Origin: Ancylothrix sp036704045
Lineage (GTDB): Bacteria; Cyanobacteriota; Cyanobacteriia; Cyanobacteriales; Oscillatoriaceae
Direction: 5' to 3'
Length of the DNA stretch: 64,000 nucleotides
Assembly (NCBI GenBank): GCA_036704045.1
Contig: DATNQM010000031.1
Coordinates: 31,235-95,234 of the forward strand
Positions 46,001-54,467 of this stretch are shown here, one piece after another (within the stretch, counting starts at the first letter, position 1; every line of letters begins with the position of its first letter). Below the pieces are notes generated by a model. The model saw nothing but the letters and a program-made list of their open reading frames with translations, made no database searches and was not told the DNA's origin. A program made the position numbers and the translations under genes.

Positions 46001-47211
46001 TCAATAGAATTTTGGTCAAAATTTAGCAAATTAAAAAATACTTGAAATATGGGAGTGCGGCTTAAATCTCTTTCTGGCTGCACTGCTTCAACTAACTTTT
46101 CAAACGGCATTTCTTGATGATTGTATGCCTCTAAGGCTGTGCGACGAACACGCTGCAAAAGTTCTTGAAAAGTTGGATTTCCTTCTAAATTGGTGCGAAA
46201 AACCAAAGTGTTGATAAAAAATCCAATAACATTTTCAATTTCACTGCGGTTTCTACCGGCAATGGGCGAACCCACTAAAATATCTTCTTGGCCGGTGTGA
46301 CGATAAAGCAAGGTTTGAAACGCTGCTAAAATTGTCATAAATAGCGTCGCACCTTCTTGACGACAAAAACTATTTAAGGCATCGCTAAAAGGCTTAGCAA
46401 GCATCAAAGACTCCCTTGCACCTCGAAAACTTTGAATTGCCGGTCTAGGGTAGTCCGTTGGCAAATCCAAAACCGGCAATTTCCCACCTAATTGTTTTTT
46501 CCAATAGGCAAGCTGAGTTTCTAAAATTTCCCCTTGCAACCATTCTTTTTGCCAGTGTGCAAAATCAGCATACTGTATAACTAAAGGCGGTAAAGGCGAA
46601 GAATTGCCGGTCAAAAAAGCCTCATAAATAACAGACAATTCCCGAATAAATATTTGACTAGACCAACCATCCGTAATTATATGATGCCAAATAATTAGCA
46701 ACACAAAATCATTTTCTTCTAATTGAAACAACCTAGCTTTCATCAACGGCCATTTACTGAGATCAAAAGGCTTTTGTGCTAATTTGGCTGACTGTTTCCA
46801 AACTTCTGCTTCTTTACTTTCTGCCGCCACCAACCGCAAATCTTCCACTGATAAAGACAGTTTTTCTAAATCAGAAATAACTTGTTTGGGTTCCCCTTCA
46901 TTACTAACAAAAGTAGTTCTTAAAATTTCATGTCTACGGATAATTTCATTCAAACTCAATTCCAGCACAGAAACATCCACCGGCCCACTTAATCGCACAG
47001 TAGTTGTTTCATTGTAAACCGCATTTCCGGGGTCTAATTGTTCCAGAAACCATACCCGTTGTTGAGCAAAAGAAAGCGGATATTGCCCCCCCGGTTCCCG
47101 ACGCACTTTCTCAATCTTTGATAATGTTAACCCCTTCTCTTTTAAAAGCACCTCAAAAAGCGCCCGCTTAGTAGAAGACAACTCAACCAAATCTTTAATA
47201 AAATTATCCAT
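43063..47211 (-). CDS. Single-module NRPS: condensation, adenylation, carrier, thioesterase
   Basis: A 1,382-residue megasynthase. The condensation domain occupies about residues 40-470, with the catalytic HHIITDG at 176-182 (HHxxxDG intact). The adenylation domain spans about 500-1015: ATP loop FFTSGTTGTPKG (665-676), FDVVLRDIF with the substrate-pocket Asp at 712, IYGPTETT, and PNGKIDRKAL with the catalytic Lys at 1005. The carrier Ser is S1062 in LGGHSLLGL. The thioesterase has AGHSFGG (Ser 1192), an Asp in VLDTFSP and His in VPGHHKTM. It therefore adds one amino acid and releases the product. It follows the FkbH-type gene by 54 bases. Confidence 0.93.
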   Translation of the reverse strand: MDNFIKDLVELSSTKRALFEVLLKEKGLTLSKIEKVRREPGGQYPLSFAQQRVWFLEQLDPGNAVYNETTTVRLSGPVDVSVLELSLNEIIRRHEILRTTFVSNEGEPKQVISDLEKLSLSVEDLRLVAAESKEAEVWKQSAKLAQKPFDLSKWPLMKARLFQLEENDFVLLIIWHHIITDGWSSQIFIRELSVIYEAFLTGNSSPLPPLVIQYADFAHWQKEWLQGEILETQLAYWKKQLGGKLPVLDLPTDYPRPAIQSFRGARESLMLAKPFSDALNSFCRQEGATLFMTILAAFQTLLYRHTGQEDILVGSPIAGRNRSEIENVIGFFINTLVFRTNLEGNPTFQELLQRVRRTALEAYNHQEMPFEKLVEAVQPERDLSRTPIFQVFFNLLNFDQNSIEVGDLNITPLPRPELESKFDITLYVREKIQGTQIEFVYNADLFTAGRIKEMLAQLQILLEQIIENPQLTLSSYFLVTPNARSILPDPSAVLLQPYYKPITEIIAEKVELNPQTSSICKGSDTWTYLQLSEAATNIARTLIAQGIKSGDTVAVTGPRSFGLIASILGILLSGGVLLTLARNLPESRKKVMLQEAKTKSAIYVGIPRAEISLFDSLNVIIVDENTATTGELPLEYLTENLPQKIDNLETIKLPEISPDDPAYIFFTSGTTGTPKGVLGCHKGLSHFLAWQRQTFKIDSTDRSGQLTGLSFDVVLRDIFLPLTSGATLCLPTVEDDLTPATILPWLEREKISLLHTVPTLAESWLINVPASVTLKNLRLVFFAGEPLKEKLLNKWRKAFPESGEIINIYGPTETTLAKCFYPVPKPALPGVQPVGSTLPETQALVLNKNNVICGIGEPGEIAIRTFFRSYGYINSPDENKRFVKNPFRDDEQDLIYYTGDRGRYRPDGLLEILGRLDHQVKIRGVRIELAEIEAILGQHPDVERCVAMARENSEGEKNLVAYIVLKSGTKSIHHIREFLKEKLPAYMIPSALVLLDKIPMTPNGKIDRKALPEPEFERNESPDSFVAPRNQIEAQLVEIWQSVLGVKNVGVTDNFFDLGGHSLLGLRLFAQIEKTMGKTLPLPALFQAPTIEKITNLLNQKDLPASFGMLIELQPEGKKRPLFCIHAVGGNVFSYQIMTKYMGKNRPIYGLQSKGLYGKVTPNTRVEDMAADCIQEMKSVQPEGPYLLAGHSFGGVLAFEIAQQLVKAGEKVALLAVLDTFSPLLFKQSRPPFSYQLSIHKLNLSRLEKTEQIKYITDRVKWKVQALINKLNKKLFTKNLDAVVDEVPEYLQLIESLNHQAARQYKPQVYPGKITLLRAIERPTTKYYDPLLGWDKLAAGGVDIAEVPGHHKTMILEPRVRFLAKKLEECIERALKTQKISD

Positions 47212-47265
47212 TTTTTTACCTTAATATAAGCTTTATAAAACCGGCAACCATATCATTTTTATACT

Positions 47266-50200
47266 TCAAACACGCCTTGCCAACCTGATACCTTTGCCCC
47301 GTAAATCTTTAGCAGTTGCTACAATTTCCGGCCACCACAAAACAAGTTGACCAAAACTACCTACCAAACGCTGAGAAAGTTTTCTCGCCTCATTCAAATT
47401 TCTACCCTGCAACAAATCTAAAGGCACAAAATACTCCTCCGTAATTAAAGATTTACACAAAATATCCACATATTTTCTCACATCATTTGCCCAAAACTTC
47501 GGCGCATCCCCACAACTTTGTAAACGTTCCTCAGCCAAATTAATAAAACCTTGACTACTCCGCCAAGTTTGTAAGCGAATAAACTCCTCAAAATCCCCCA
47601 CCGGCAAATTCCCCAACTCACACAAATGCCGGCCTAAAATTCGTAATCTCTCCGTTGCATTACCCTCCCCAAATTGACAAGATTTAACACATTCAATCAT
47701 CAACTTAGCCGTATCAAAACCCGAAGCAGTCCTAAAAATTTCGCCCTGCCAAAACTTACGAACCTCCACCGGTTCATGCAATAAAGCCCAAGGTAAATGA
47801 CCAAAAACCCCCTCCGAAAAACACTCCCATACCATCTTCGTAAAAATCAAATCTTGACCCCTCCGAACCGGCAAAAACGGTGGTAACAAATCCCGATTAT
47901 CTAACCCTACAAACGTAGTCATCCCAAAACTATCATCCGTAATTTTACGCCGATTCACACTTCTTAAAATCTCCCTACTTGTTAAAGCCATCCTATAACT
48001 TGATTCCGACTCCACCAAACGTCGATGAGACATTTCACCCAACAACAAATACCCCATCGGTGCACTCCAAAAACCAAACGGCGCACCCCATCCACAATCC
48101 CCCACCAAACCATTAAACGTCATCAAAACCTTCGCCTTTCCCTTCTCCAAACGACGCAAAAAATCATTATCTATTTTTTCAAAATCCACCGGCATTTTCT
48201 CAACAACTGCCCCCACACTTTGCCCCAACAACTCCTCATGAATTCCCAGCAAATCTTTATCCCTAAACTCCACCGACTCCAGCGTATTTTGCCTGTCTTT
48301 AAAAACCCAATAATCCGAAGGATCAGCACTCGAAGAAAACGCCAAACCATCCCTCATTTCCGGCGAAGCCACCAACCGGCAAACCGTATCATCATCCGCA
48401 CTAAAAATCATATCCCCAACACTATGCAGCGTCAAAGCATTACGATTTGCACCCGGAGAAGCACCAGCATTCTCAACATCAAACAAAGCAAAATTTACCA
48501 CCTCCGCAGGCAAATCACCCTCTTTAATTAAAGCTTTTGCAAATGCTTTTTTCTCCTCCAATCCCCCATAAAAAACCTCAACACCATACTCCCTCTTAAC
48601 CCCTTGCAACATCTCCCTATAGCCTTCCCGCGTTGCCGGTTTCCCCGAATCATCTAATAACACAAAATCATTATCTTTGCCATATTCCTTACTATTTTCA
48701 ATATAGCTAGACAAAGCCCGTTTTGCCCCATCAATACGATTGCAACTTACCATCCCCAGCGACGCAATATTGCCAACCCTCTCTTCCCTTAATCCCTCCT
48801 TATATTTAGCAAAAACCTCCTTTTGAGAAACTAAAAAACCAGCCTCCGCCAACTCAGAAAGCGCACCTTTTACCCCCAAAAACAAACCCTTATCTTCAGC
48901 AATATTTACCGCATGATCCTCCAAAGACTTAAACTCTCCACACTCCCGCAAAACCCTCACAATTTCCGCCTTTAAAACCCTACTCACACCACAACTTCTC
49001 GAATAAACCAAAGCATCTTTATTTGGCAACTCCACCACTTCCAAATCAGCCACCCGATAATAACTAGATTCCAGCACATCCCCAGCATTATCTTCTTGCA
49101 AAACCCTCTCTTTTTCCAAACTTTCCACCCCAACAAAACCAGTCTTTTCTAAAAGCAAAGCTTCCGCCTCTTCCTCCGAAATGCTATTTAACATTTTCAA
49201 AACATCCGCAATACTTTCCACATTCACCGGCACCCCCTCATTCTCCTTCAAAACCCTCGCCAAACCAGCCACCGTAGGCGTCTCAAAAAAAGCCGGCATC
49301 GTCAACTCAACCTGAAAATTTTCTCGCACACGACTCAACAATTGCGTCATCAACAAAGAATGTCCACCCAACTCAAAAAAATTATCCTCCACCCCAACCC
49401 TATCAACCCCCAAAACCGCCCCCCAAATGCTCACTAAAACCTCTTCAACCCCATTTCTAGGCGCCACATAACCCACCGAAATATCACGCCTGCTAGTTTC
49501 TTTTTGAGCCTCAATATGTTTGAAAATTTCCCCAACATCATAAAAATCAGCCGCAATACGCGCCAGCACTTTATGTCTTCCTAAAACACTTTCATCTCTT
49601 TTCTCTTCAGACTTTTTCTCCACCAAAAAACCGCCATTTTCCAAACCCCTATTAACCTCCTCTTCCCCACCTACTTTATAACTAACCGCCGCCGCCACTT
49701 CCTGCGCCAACCGAAAACACAACCCCTCCCCAACCGGCAACCTTTCCACACCCAAACTTTCTAAAAAATTCAAAGCAGGCTCATTCTTTGGCGTTGGAAA
49801 ATAAACCAACTCCACCCCAGAAACACCCCTCTCTTCCGCAATTTTTCCCAACTTTGCCAACATTCGATGTTCCACCCCACGCCCCAAAGCACGACAACTA
49901 AGCAAAAAACTATCCACCCTCAAACAATCATTATTTATCCCAAAAAACATCACACCAACTAACCCATAATCCCCAAAACGATCTCGCACCTCAACCCTTA
50001 AACCCTCCAACTGTTGCGAATCCAACAACTGTTTAATTTCACTTTCAGAACGGCGAATAGTAGTAAAATTAAACTGATTTGTTCGCAACATCAATTGCGA
50101 AACCCTAGCCAAATGAGCCGGTGTAATTTCTCCAATCTCAACCTCTAAACCCAACCCCGCTAAAAAATTATCCAGCGTCAAAGAATTAGCCCGTAACTGC

Positions 50201-51345
50201 TCACGTTTAGCATTTTGTTTATAAAGTTCCGTTCGTAACTTATCCTCTTCCGTAACCCCCCCATGATCAAACGCCCAAACATGATTTAAAAACCTACAAA
50301 TTTCTTCCGGCTTTTCAGGCAAATGCAGCGTCAAAACCTCTGGACAATTCGCTTCCACTTCCGCACATTCCACCGGATTATCATCAATAAAAACAAAACT
50401 ATCTAACCCTAAATTTAACTCCTTCGCCAAAGACTTAATATTCTCAGACTTTGGCTGCCAATTAATCCGCCACCCCACAATATAATGCCGCTTTAAAGGC
50501 AAATCAAAACGTTTATCAAAAACCTCTAAAACATCCGCCTCATTATTTTTACTACACAAACAAATCAGCATCCCCGCCTCACTTTGTCGCACCATAAATT
50601 CTTGCAAAAATTGACGAGGCGGATCCACTTCAATACCCATCACTCCCTCTTCCCCCACCACCCCTTTCCAAAGGGTACCATCACAATCAAGCACAATCAC
50701 CTTATAACTTGGCATTAAAATAGCCCTAATTTTTCGAGCCAAAAAAGTACCAATCGCCGCAAAAAACAAGGGCGTGTAAGGAACATTTCCTAACTCATCC
50801 GTATAACCATCATAATAATTTTTAACCCCATAAACCTCATTGATTTCTGTTGAACTCGTGATATAAACTCCCCTTACCCCCGCCAGCGAAGAACATACAA
50901 ACGCCTCCATTTCCCGATAAAAATTTATTCTATTTCTATCAGCCCCCGCCGCTTCTGAAGGCGGACAAAAACACATCAAAAAAGGCCCATAAGCTTTCCC
51001 CAATGCTGATTGAACTGCCGTCACCAACTCTCCCATTATTTTTTCAATTTCTCCCTTTACTTTTTCCGAAAGCGCCACCCCTAAAACGGCCCTTTCCTCC
51101 TCTTTTTCCCAATCTTCTATCCGCAATAAAATTACATTAATTCCCTTCGTATTTTTTAATAACAAACTAGACGGATCAAGAAGCTGTTGAAACACTTGGT
51201 TATAAGGAGCAAATTCAATATTACAACCCAAATCAAGCGTCTCCATCCAAAAAGCCAGCGATTCTTTAACCGGCTCAGCTGTAAACGTAGCACTAATAGC
51301 AATTTTTCTAACTTCTGATATTTTTTTAACTTCTTTTAATTGCAT
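47266..51345 (-). CDS. FkbH-type multidomain loading protein with carrier, winged-helix and glycosyltransferase-like regions
   Basis: About 1,359 residues, numbered here from the ATG at 51345, which follows GGAGGG. Residues 10-210 resemble the FkbH N-terminal region. The HAD phosphatase domain starts at VIVLDCDGTLWKG (D220, D222 for the DxD pair). A GNAT-like segment with SCRALGRGVEHRMLAKLGKI follows (about 380-560). The carrier domain has LGGHSLL (Ser 663). Residues about 760-845 form a winged-helix region like PqqD. Residues about 860-1359 include a GT-A-like block with FSADDDTVC (D984-D986). FkbH domains usually load glyceryl units onto a carrier. Confidence 0.8.
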   Translation of the reverse strand: MQLKEVKKISEVRKIAISATFTAEPVKESLAFWMETLDLGCNIEFAPYNQVFQQLLDPSSLLLKNTKGINVILLRIEDWEKEEERAVLGVALSEKVKGEIEKIMGELVTAVQSALGKAYGPFLMCFCPPSEAAGADRNRINFYREMEAFVCSSLAGVRGVYITSSTEINEVYGVKNYYDGYTDELGNVPYTPLFFAAIGTFLARKIRAILMPSYKVIVLDCDGTLWKGVVGEEGVMGIEVDPPRQFLQEFMVRQSEAGMLICLCSKNNEADVLEVFDKRFDLPLKRHYIVGWRINWQPKSENIKSLAKELNLGLDSFVFIDDNPVECAEVEANCPEVLTLHLPEKPEEICRFLNHVWAFDHGGVTEEDKLRTELYKQNAKREQLRANSLTLDNFLAGLGLEVEIGEITPAHLARVSQLMLRTNQFNFTTIRRSESEIKQLLDSQQLEGLRVEVRDRFGDYGLVGVMFFGINNDCLRVDSFLLSCRALGRGVEHRMLAKLGKIAEERGVSGVELVYFPTPKNEPALNFLESLGVERLPVGEGLCFRLAQEVAAAVSYKVGGEEEVNRGLENGGFLVEKKSEEKRDESVLGRHKVLARIAADFYDVGEIFKHIEAQKETSRRDISVGYVAPRNGVEEVLVSIWGAVLGVDRVGVEDNFFELGGHSLLMTQLLSRVRENFQVELTMPAFFETPTVAGLARVLKENEGVPVNVESIADVLKMLNSISEEEAEALLLEKTGFVGVESLEKERVLQEDNAGDVLESSYYRVADLEVVELPNKDALVYSRSCGVSRVLKAEIVRVLRECGEFKSLEDHAVNIAEDKGLFLGVKGALSELAEAGFLVSQKEVFAKYKEGLREERVGNIASLGMVSCNRIDGAKRALSSYIENSKEYGKDNDFVLLDDSGKPATREGYREMLQGVKREYGVEVFYGGLEEKKAFAKALIKEGDLPAEVVNFALFDVENAGASPGANRNALTLHSVGDMIFSADDDTVCRLVASPEMRDGLAFSSSADPSDYWVFKDRQNTLESVEFRDKDLLGIHEELLGQSVGAVVEKMPVDFEKIDNDFLRRLEKGKAKVLMTFNGLVGDCGWGAPFGFWSAPMGYLLLGEMSHRRLVESESSYRMALTSREILRSVNRRKITDDSFGMTTFVGLDNRDLLPPFLPVRRGQDLIFTKMVWECFSEGVFGHLPWALLHEPVEVRKFWQGEIFRTASGFDTAKLMIECVKSCQFGEGNATERLRILGRHLCELGNLPVGDFEEFIRLQTWRSSQGFINLAEERLQSCGDAPKFWANDVRKYVDILCKSLITEEYFVPLDLLQGRNLNEARKLSQRLVGSFGQLVLWWPEIVATAKDLRGKGIRLARRV

Positions 51346-51716
51346 AAATTCACCCTCCACAATAATCCCTTCCATAAAGCAATATTAAAACTGATCTATA
51401 GTCCCTTAACAACAAACCCGCCAGCTTATTAATCCTTTTGTAACACAAATTCAACCCCTTCTCTTTTTTGATGAGGTTGTCTCACAGAAGATCCTATGCA
51501 AGACAAAAACCTAGCTTTAGGTTAAAACATAAACTTTTCAAAGCATTTGCACCCAAACCCTATTTACGCCTTTTTGATCAAAAAAGCTTCTCTCTAAAGG
51601 AATTTTTTATAAATCCAGCCCAAAAAAATATTGCACTTCTAATGTAAAACCTCACAAAGCCAAATTCTCTTAACAAATTTTTACACCGTCCCCTCAAACC
51701 CTCCCAGCCCTAAATT
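51346..51716. promoter_or_regulatory. Promoter region of the NRPS operon
   Basis: About 370 bases between queC and the FkbH-type gene, both on the minus strand. The strong ribosome site GTGGAGGGTG is at 51351-51360. No operator was identified. It also includes the 3' region of queC. Confidence 0.5.
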
Positions 51717-52400
51717 TCACTTTCCTTTTGCATAAGGCAAAGAATCAGTCAAACCCAACTCCTCAAAAGCCGCCAAACGCAACAGGCAAGAATCACAAAC
51801 CCCACAAGCCACATCCTCACCCGCATAACAAGACCAAGTTTTTTCCCAAGGCACCCCTAACTTATTCCCTAACAAAATAATCTCAGTTTTTTTCAAATCA
51901 ATCAAAGGCGCCACAATCTTAATCTCATCCCCTTCTCTCCCCTCTTTCGTCCCCAGACGAAACACCTCCTGCATCGCCTCAATATAATCAGGCCGGCAAT
52001 CAGGATAACCCGAATAATCCAAAGCATTCACCCCAATATAAACCCTTTTCGCCCCAATCGCCTCCGCATAAGCCAAAGCAAAACTTAAAAAAATCGTATT
52101 ACGAGCCGGCACATAAGTCACCGGAATACTCTCGCCCATCTCCCCCAAAGACCGCTCCACCGGCACATCAATCTTATCATCCGTAAGCGCCGAACCCCCC
52201 CACAGCCCCAAATCAAACCTCACCACTTGATGTTCCACAACCCCCACCTTTTCGGCAACAAACGCCGCCGAAATCAACTCCCGCCGATGACGTTGTTGAT
52301 AATCAAAAGAAATCGCATAACACTCACAACCATCGCTTTTTGCTTGATACAAAACCGTCGAAGAATCTAAACCACCCGATAACAAAATAACTGCTTTCAT
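51717..52400 (-). CDS. queC: 7-cyano-7-deazaguanine synthase QueC
   Basis: A 227-residue ATP-dependent enzyme making preQ0, the precursor of queuosine and other 7-deazaguanines. The PP-loop motif is VILLSGGLDSSTVLYQA. Middle motifs include YVPARNTIFLSFALAYAEAI and VNALDYSGYPDCRPDYIEAMQ. Four cysteines at the C-terminus (SCYAGEDVACGVCDSC) bind zinc. Length is standard. It lies upstream of the NRPS operon in the same direction but with a 370-base gap, so it is probably a separate housekeeping transcript. Confidence 0.95.
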   Translation of the reverse strand: MKAVILLSGGLDSSTVLYQAKSDGCECYAISFDYQQRHRRELISAAFVAEKVGVVEHQVVRFDLGLWGGSALTDDKIDVPVERSLGEMGESIPVTYVPARNTIFLSFALAYAEAIGAKRVYIGVNALDYSGYPDCRPDYIEAMQEVFRLGTKEGREGDEIKIVAPLIDLKKTEIILLGNKLGVPWEKTWSCYAGEDVACGVCDSCLLRLAAFEELGLTDSLPYAKGK

Positions 52401-52478
52401 ACTTAAAAAATTAATAAAATCCTACTCTCACTTTCAAAAAAACTCTAATTATAACCAACCCTTTTAAACCCCTACTTC

Positions 52479-52721
52479 CTACAAAATTTCCATCCGTTGC
52501 AGAGACTCACCGGCATCCGGCAGAATACTCACCGTAAAATAATACCAAGAATAACTTTCCTTAAACATAGCCCACGCCTCAACCAACTTCGGCGCTACCC
52601 CAAAATAAACCTTCCCCTCCGCCAACTGAATTCCTGGGGCCGGTTGTCCTCCCACCACCAAAACCGCCCCAAGCCCAAAAATTAAAATATAGCCTTTCAA
52701 TTGCTGAGCATTCAAACTCAT
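52479..52721 (-). pseudogene. Truncated DUF2808-like gene
   Basis: About 80 residues: an N-terminal hydrophobic stretch (GYILIFGLGAVLVVGG) and VYFGVAPKLVEAWAMFKESY followed by SWYYFTVSILPDAGESLQRM. This matches the beginning of DUF2808 proteins, which normally continue for another 70-100 residues after the AGEPLQ-like motif, whereas here the frame stops right after it. The downstream sequence shows stops in the same frame and no recognisable continuation. GGGGAGG lies almost against the ATG, so the real start may be the TTG two codons later. A short functional protein cannot be excluded. Confidence 0.5.
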
Positions 52722-52935
52722 CACCTCCCCATCAACAGCAAGCCCAATTTGATTTAAAAAGTTACCATTTTATTTACTTTAATTAATAAATTTTTAATAA
52801 AACTTTGCATTAACCCCAGTAGGGATTTCCCAACCCAAATTATAAAGTTTTTCTGGCAAAAACTTAAAGATATTTCATATTCATTCTTGGCAGACATTTG
52901 CTAAAGTAAAAGCAGGGCAAAAAGAGGATAAAAAA

Positions 52936-53436
52936 ATGACAACATTTTCACCCATAGAACAATCAAAACAAAACCAATGGCAAGCCATTGTTATATATGC
53001 CTTAGCCTTCTGGCTTAGTGCAACCGCTATCGTCGATTTCGTCATTATGCCCAGCCTCTTTGCCGCCGGCATGATGGCGCAACCAAGCTTTGCCACAGCA
53101 GGCTATTCAATTTTTTGGATATTTAACAGACTAGAACTATTGTGTGCAGCACTAGTAATAACAGGTTGTTTAGTAGTAAAAAACACTCAAAATTTCCGTA
53201 GCAATTGGAGTAACCCAGCAATCATCATATCCCTGCTCCTGCTCACCATAACCTTAATCGACACCTACGCCCTTACCCCCACTATGAGCGGAATGGGAAT
53301 GCAATTAAACTTATTTGAACCTGCAACCGTACCAGCAGGAATGAATTTAATGCACCAAAGTTACTGGGCCCTAGAATTACTAAAAATCATGGCAGCCGGA
53401 GCTCTTCTCAACCTTGGTTTACGCAAAGCCTCTTAA
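52936..53436 (+). CDS. Four-helix membrane protein (DUF4149/TMEM205-like)
   Basis: A 166-residue membrane protein with four predicted helices. The first has ALAFWLSATAIVDFVIMPSL, reminiscent of the TMEM205/DUF4149 signature with an Asp-Phe next to a PxLF motif. The C-terminal helix is LELLKIMAAGALLNLGL. A ribosome site (AGAGGA) precedes the ATG. The family match is tentative and the function unknown. A hairpin terminator follows. Confidence 0.6.
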   Translation: MTTFSPIEQSKQNQWQAIVIYALAFWLSATAIVDFVIMPSLFAAGMMAQPSFATAGYSIFWIFNRLELLCAALVITGCLVVKNTQNFRSNWSNPAIIISLLLLTITLIDTYALTPTMSGMGMQLNLFEPATVPAGMNLMHQSYWALELLKIMAAGALLNLGLRKAS

Positions 53437-53478
53437 ATTCCCAACCAAGCGCGTCTTCCATCTTCAAGCATCTACAAA

Positions 53479-53512
53479 AAAACCCCAGTTTCTAGTTTGA
53501 AACCGGGGTTTT
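53479..53512 (+). terminator. Terminator after the four-helix membrane protein gene
   Basis: AAAACCCCAGTTT (53479-53491) and AAACCGGGGTTTT (53500-53512) pair at 12 of 13 positions with an 8-nt loop and a following AT-rich run. It also lies between two convergent genes, so it may work on both strands. Confidence 0.75.
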
Positions 53513-53535
53513 AAAATTTAATTAAACATTTTAAA

Positions 53536-53838
53536 TTAACCCGAAGGTTGACTACCATCTTCCTCAGAATTTCTAAACCACAACAAACGAACCCCCATCA
53601 CAGCAAAACCAATAGCCGCACAAACTTTTACCAAACGAGCCGGGAACAACTGAGCCACACTTTCCCCCAACAAAACCCCCAAAAAACTCGCCAACAACAA
53701 AGCACCAGCAGTCCCCAAAAAAACAGCCCTCGGAGACTTAGAACTTCCACTAATTGCTATCGCCGCAATTTGACTTTTATCTCCCAACTCCGAGAGAAAA
53801 ACCGTAATAAAACTTAAACCAATAAGTTGCCAATCCAT
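53536..53838 (-). CDS. GDT1/TMEM165-type (UPF0016) membrane protein, half-size, copy 1
   Basis: A 100-residue protein with three hydrophobic helices and the family motif ELGDKSQIAAIAISG. GDT1-type proteins exchange manganese or calcium. In cyanobacteria the Mnx type removes manganese from the cytosol. Most family members contain the motif twice in one chain. Here it is present once, and the adjacent gene encodes the other copy, so the two probably form a heterodimer. It ends 61 bases downstream of its partner on the same strand. Confidence 0.85.
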   Translation of the reverse strand: MDWQLIGLSFITVFLSELGDKSQIAAIAISGSSKSPRAVFLGTAGALLLASFLGVLLGESVAQLFPARLVKVCAAIGFAVMGVRLLWFRNSEEDGSQPSG

Positions 53839-53898
53839 AATTTTTTAGTCATCCAAAATCAAAAATCACAAGTAATTTCTATCAAGCACCAACGAAAA

Positions 53899-54348
53899 CT
53901 AACGCATTAGATCCAAAAAAACCAAAGCAGAAATAATCAACATAGTCACACCCGCACCCGTTTCCAGAGTTTTCGGAGACAGCCATTTTGCCAACCACTG
54001 ACCCAACAAAACCCCAATCAAACTCGTAGCCACCAAAGCCGTACCCGCACCGGCAAAAACCATCCAAGGCGAATGAGACTCCGCACTCATCAAAAGCGTA
54101 GTTACCTGAGTTTTATCCCCAAGTTCCGCCAAAAAAATTGTTAAAAACGTAGAGCCAAAAACAGACACAGACAAATTCTTCTCAGCCTTAACCGGCAAAC
54201 AATCTTCCTGCTCAACCGGCACATCAATCAATTCGGCGGGTGTAAAAGAAACCTCCTCAAACACCACATCCCGTACACCTTGAGACGCTTCGCTTTCCGC
54301 AACCTCAGACTTTGAAACAGACAAGAGATTTACAGACATTTGGCTCAC
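53899..54348 (-). CDS. GDT1/TMEM165-type (UPF0016) membrane protein, half-size, copy 2
   Basis: A 149-residue protein. Residues 1-55 form a hydrophilic, acidic extension (EVAESEASQGVRDVVFEEVS). Then comes TIFLAELGDKTQVTTLLMSA, the second family motif, and two further helices. Together with the neighbouring 100-residue gene it reconstitutes the two-repeat architecture of full-length GDT1 proteins. The cytosolic extension is unusual and could be regulatory. Confidence 0.85.
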   Translation of the reverse strand: MSQMSVNLLSVSKSEVAESEASQGVRDVVFEEVSFTPAELIDVPVEQEDCLPVKAEKNLSVSVFGSTFLTIFLAELGDKTQVTTLLMSAESHSPWMVFAGAGTALVATSLIGVLLGQWLAKWLSPKTLETGAGVTMLIISALVFLDLMR

Positions 54349-54467
54349 TGCTAACTTTTCATATTTCTTTCATTTTCTCATAAACTAGCCAAAAATCAAG
54401 CCAACCGACAAACAAGTAGCCCCAACAAAGCTTTAACTGGGGCAGCAGTTCCGCCCCCACCTCTTGA

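Noticed and set aside
48025..48531. 168-residue plus-strand frame inside the FkbH-type gene
   Set aside because: It reads as a basic, His/Thr/Gln-rich string produced by the A/C-rich complement of the real gene.
51717..52400. queC as a tailoring gene of the NRPS operon
   Set aside because: It is a standard queuosine-pathway gene separated by about 370 bases, and the FkbH-type gene has its own ribosome site.
53548..53817. 89-residue plus-strand frame over the GDT1-like gene
   Set aside because: It is antisense to a conserved membrane protein and has no family resemblance.
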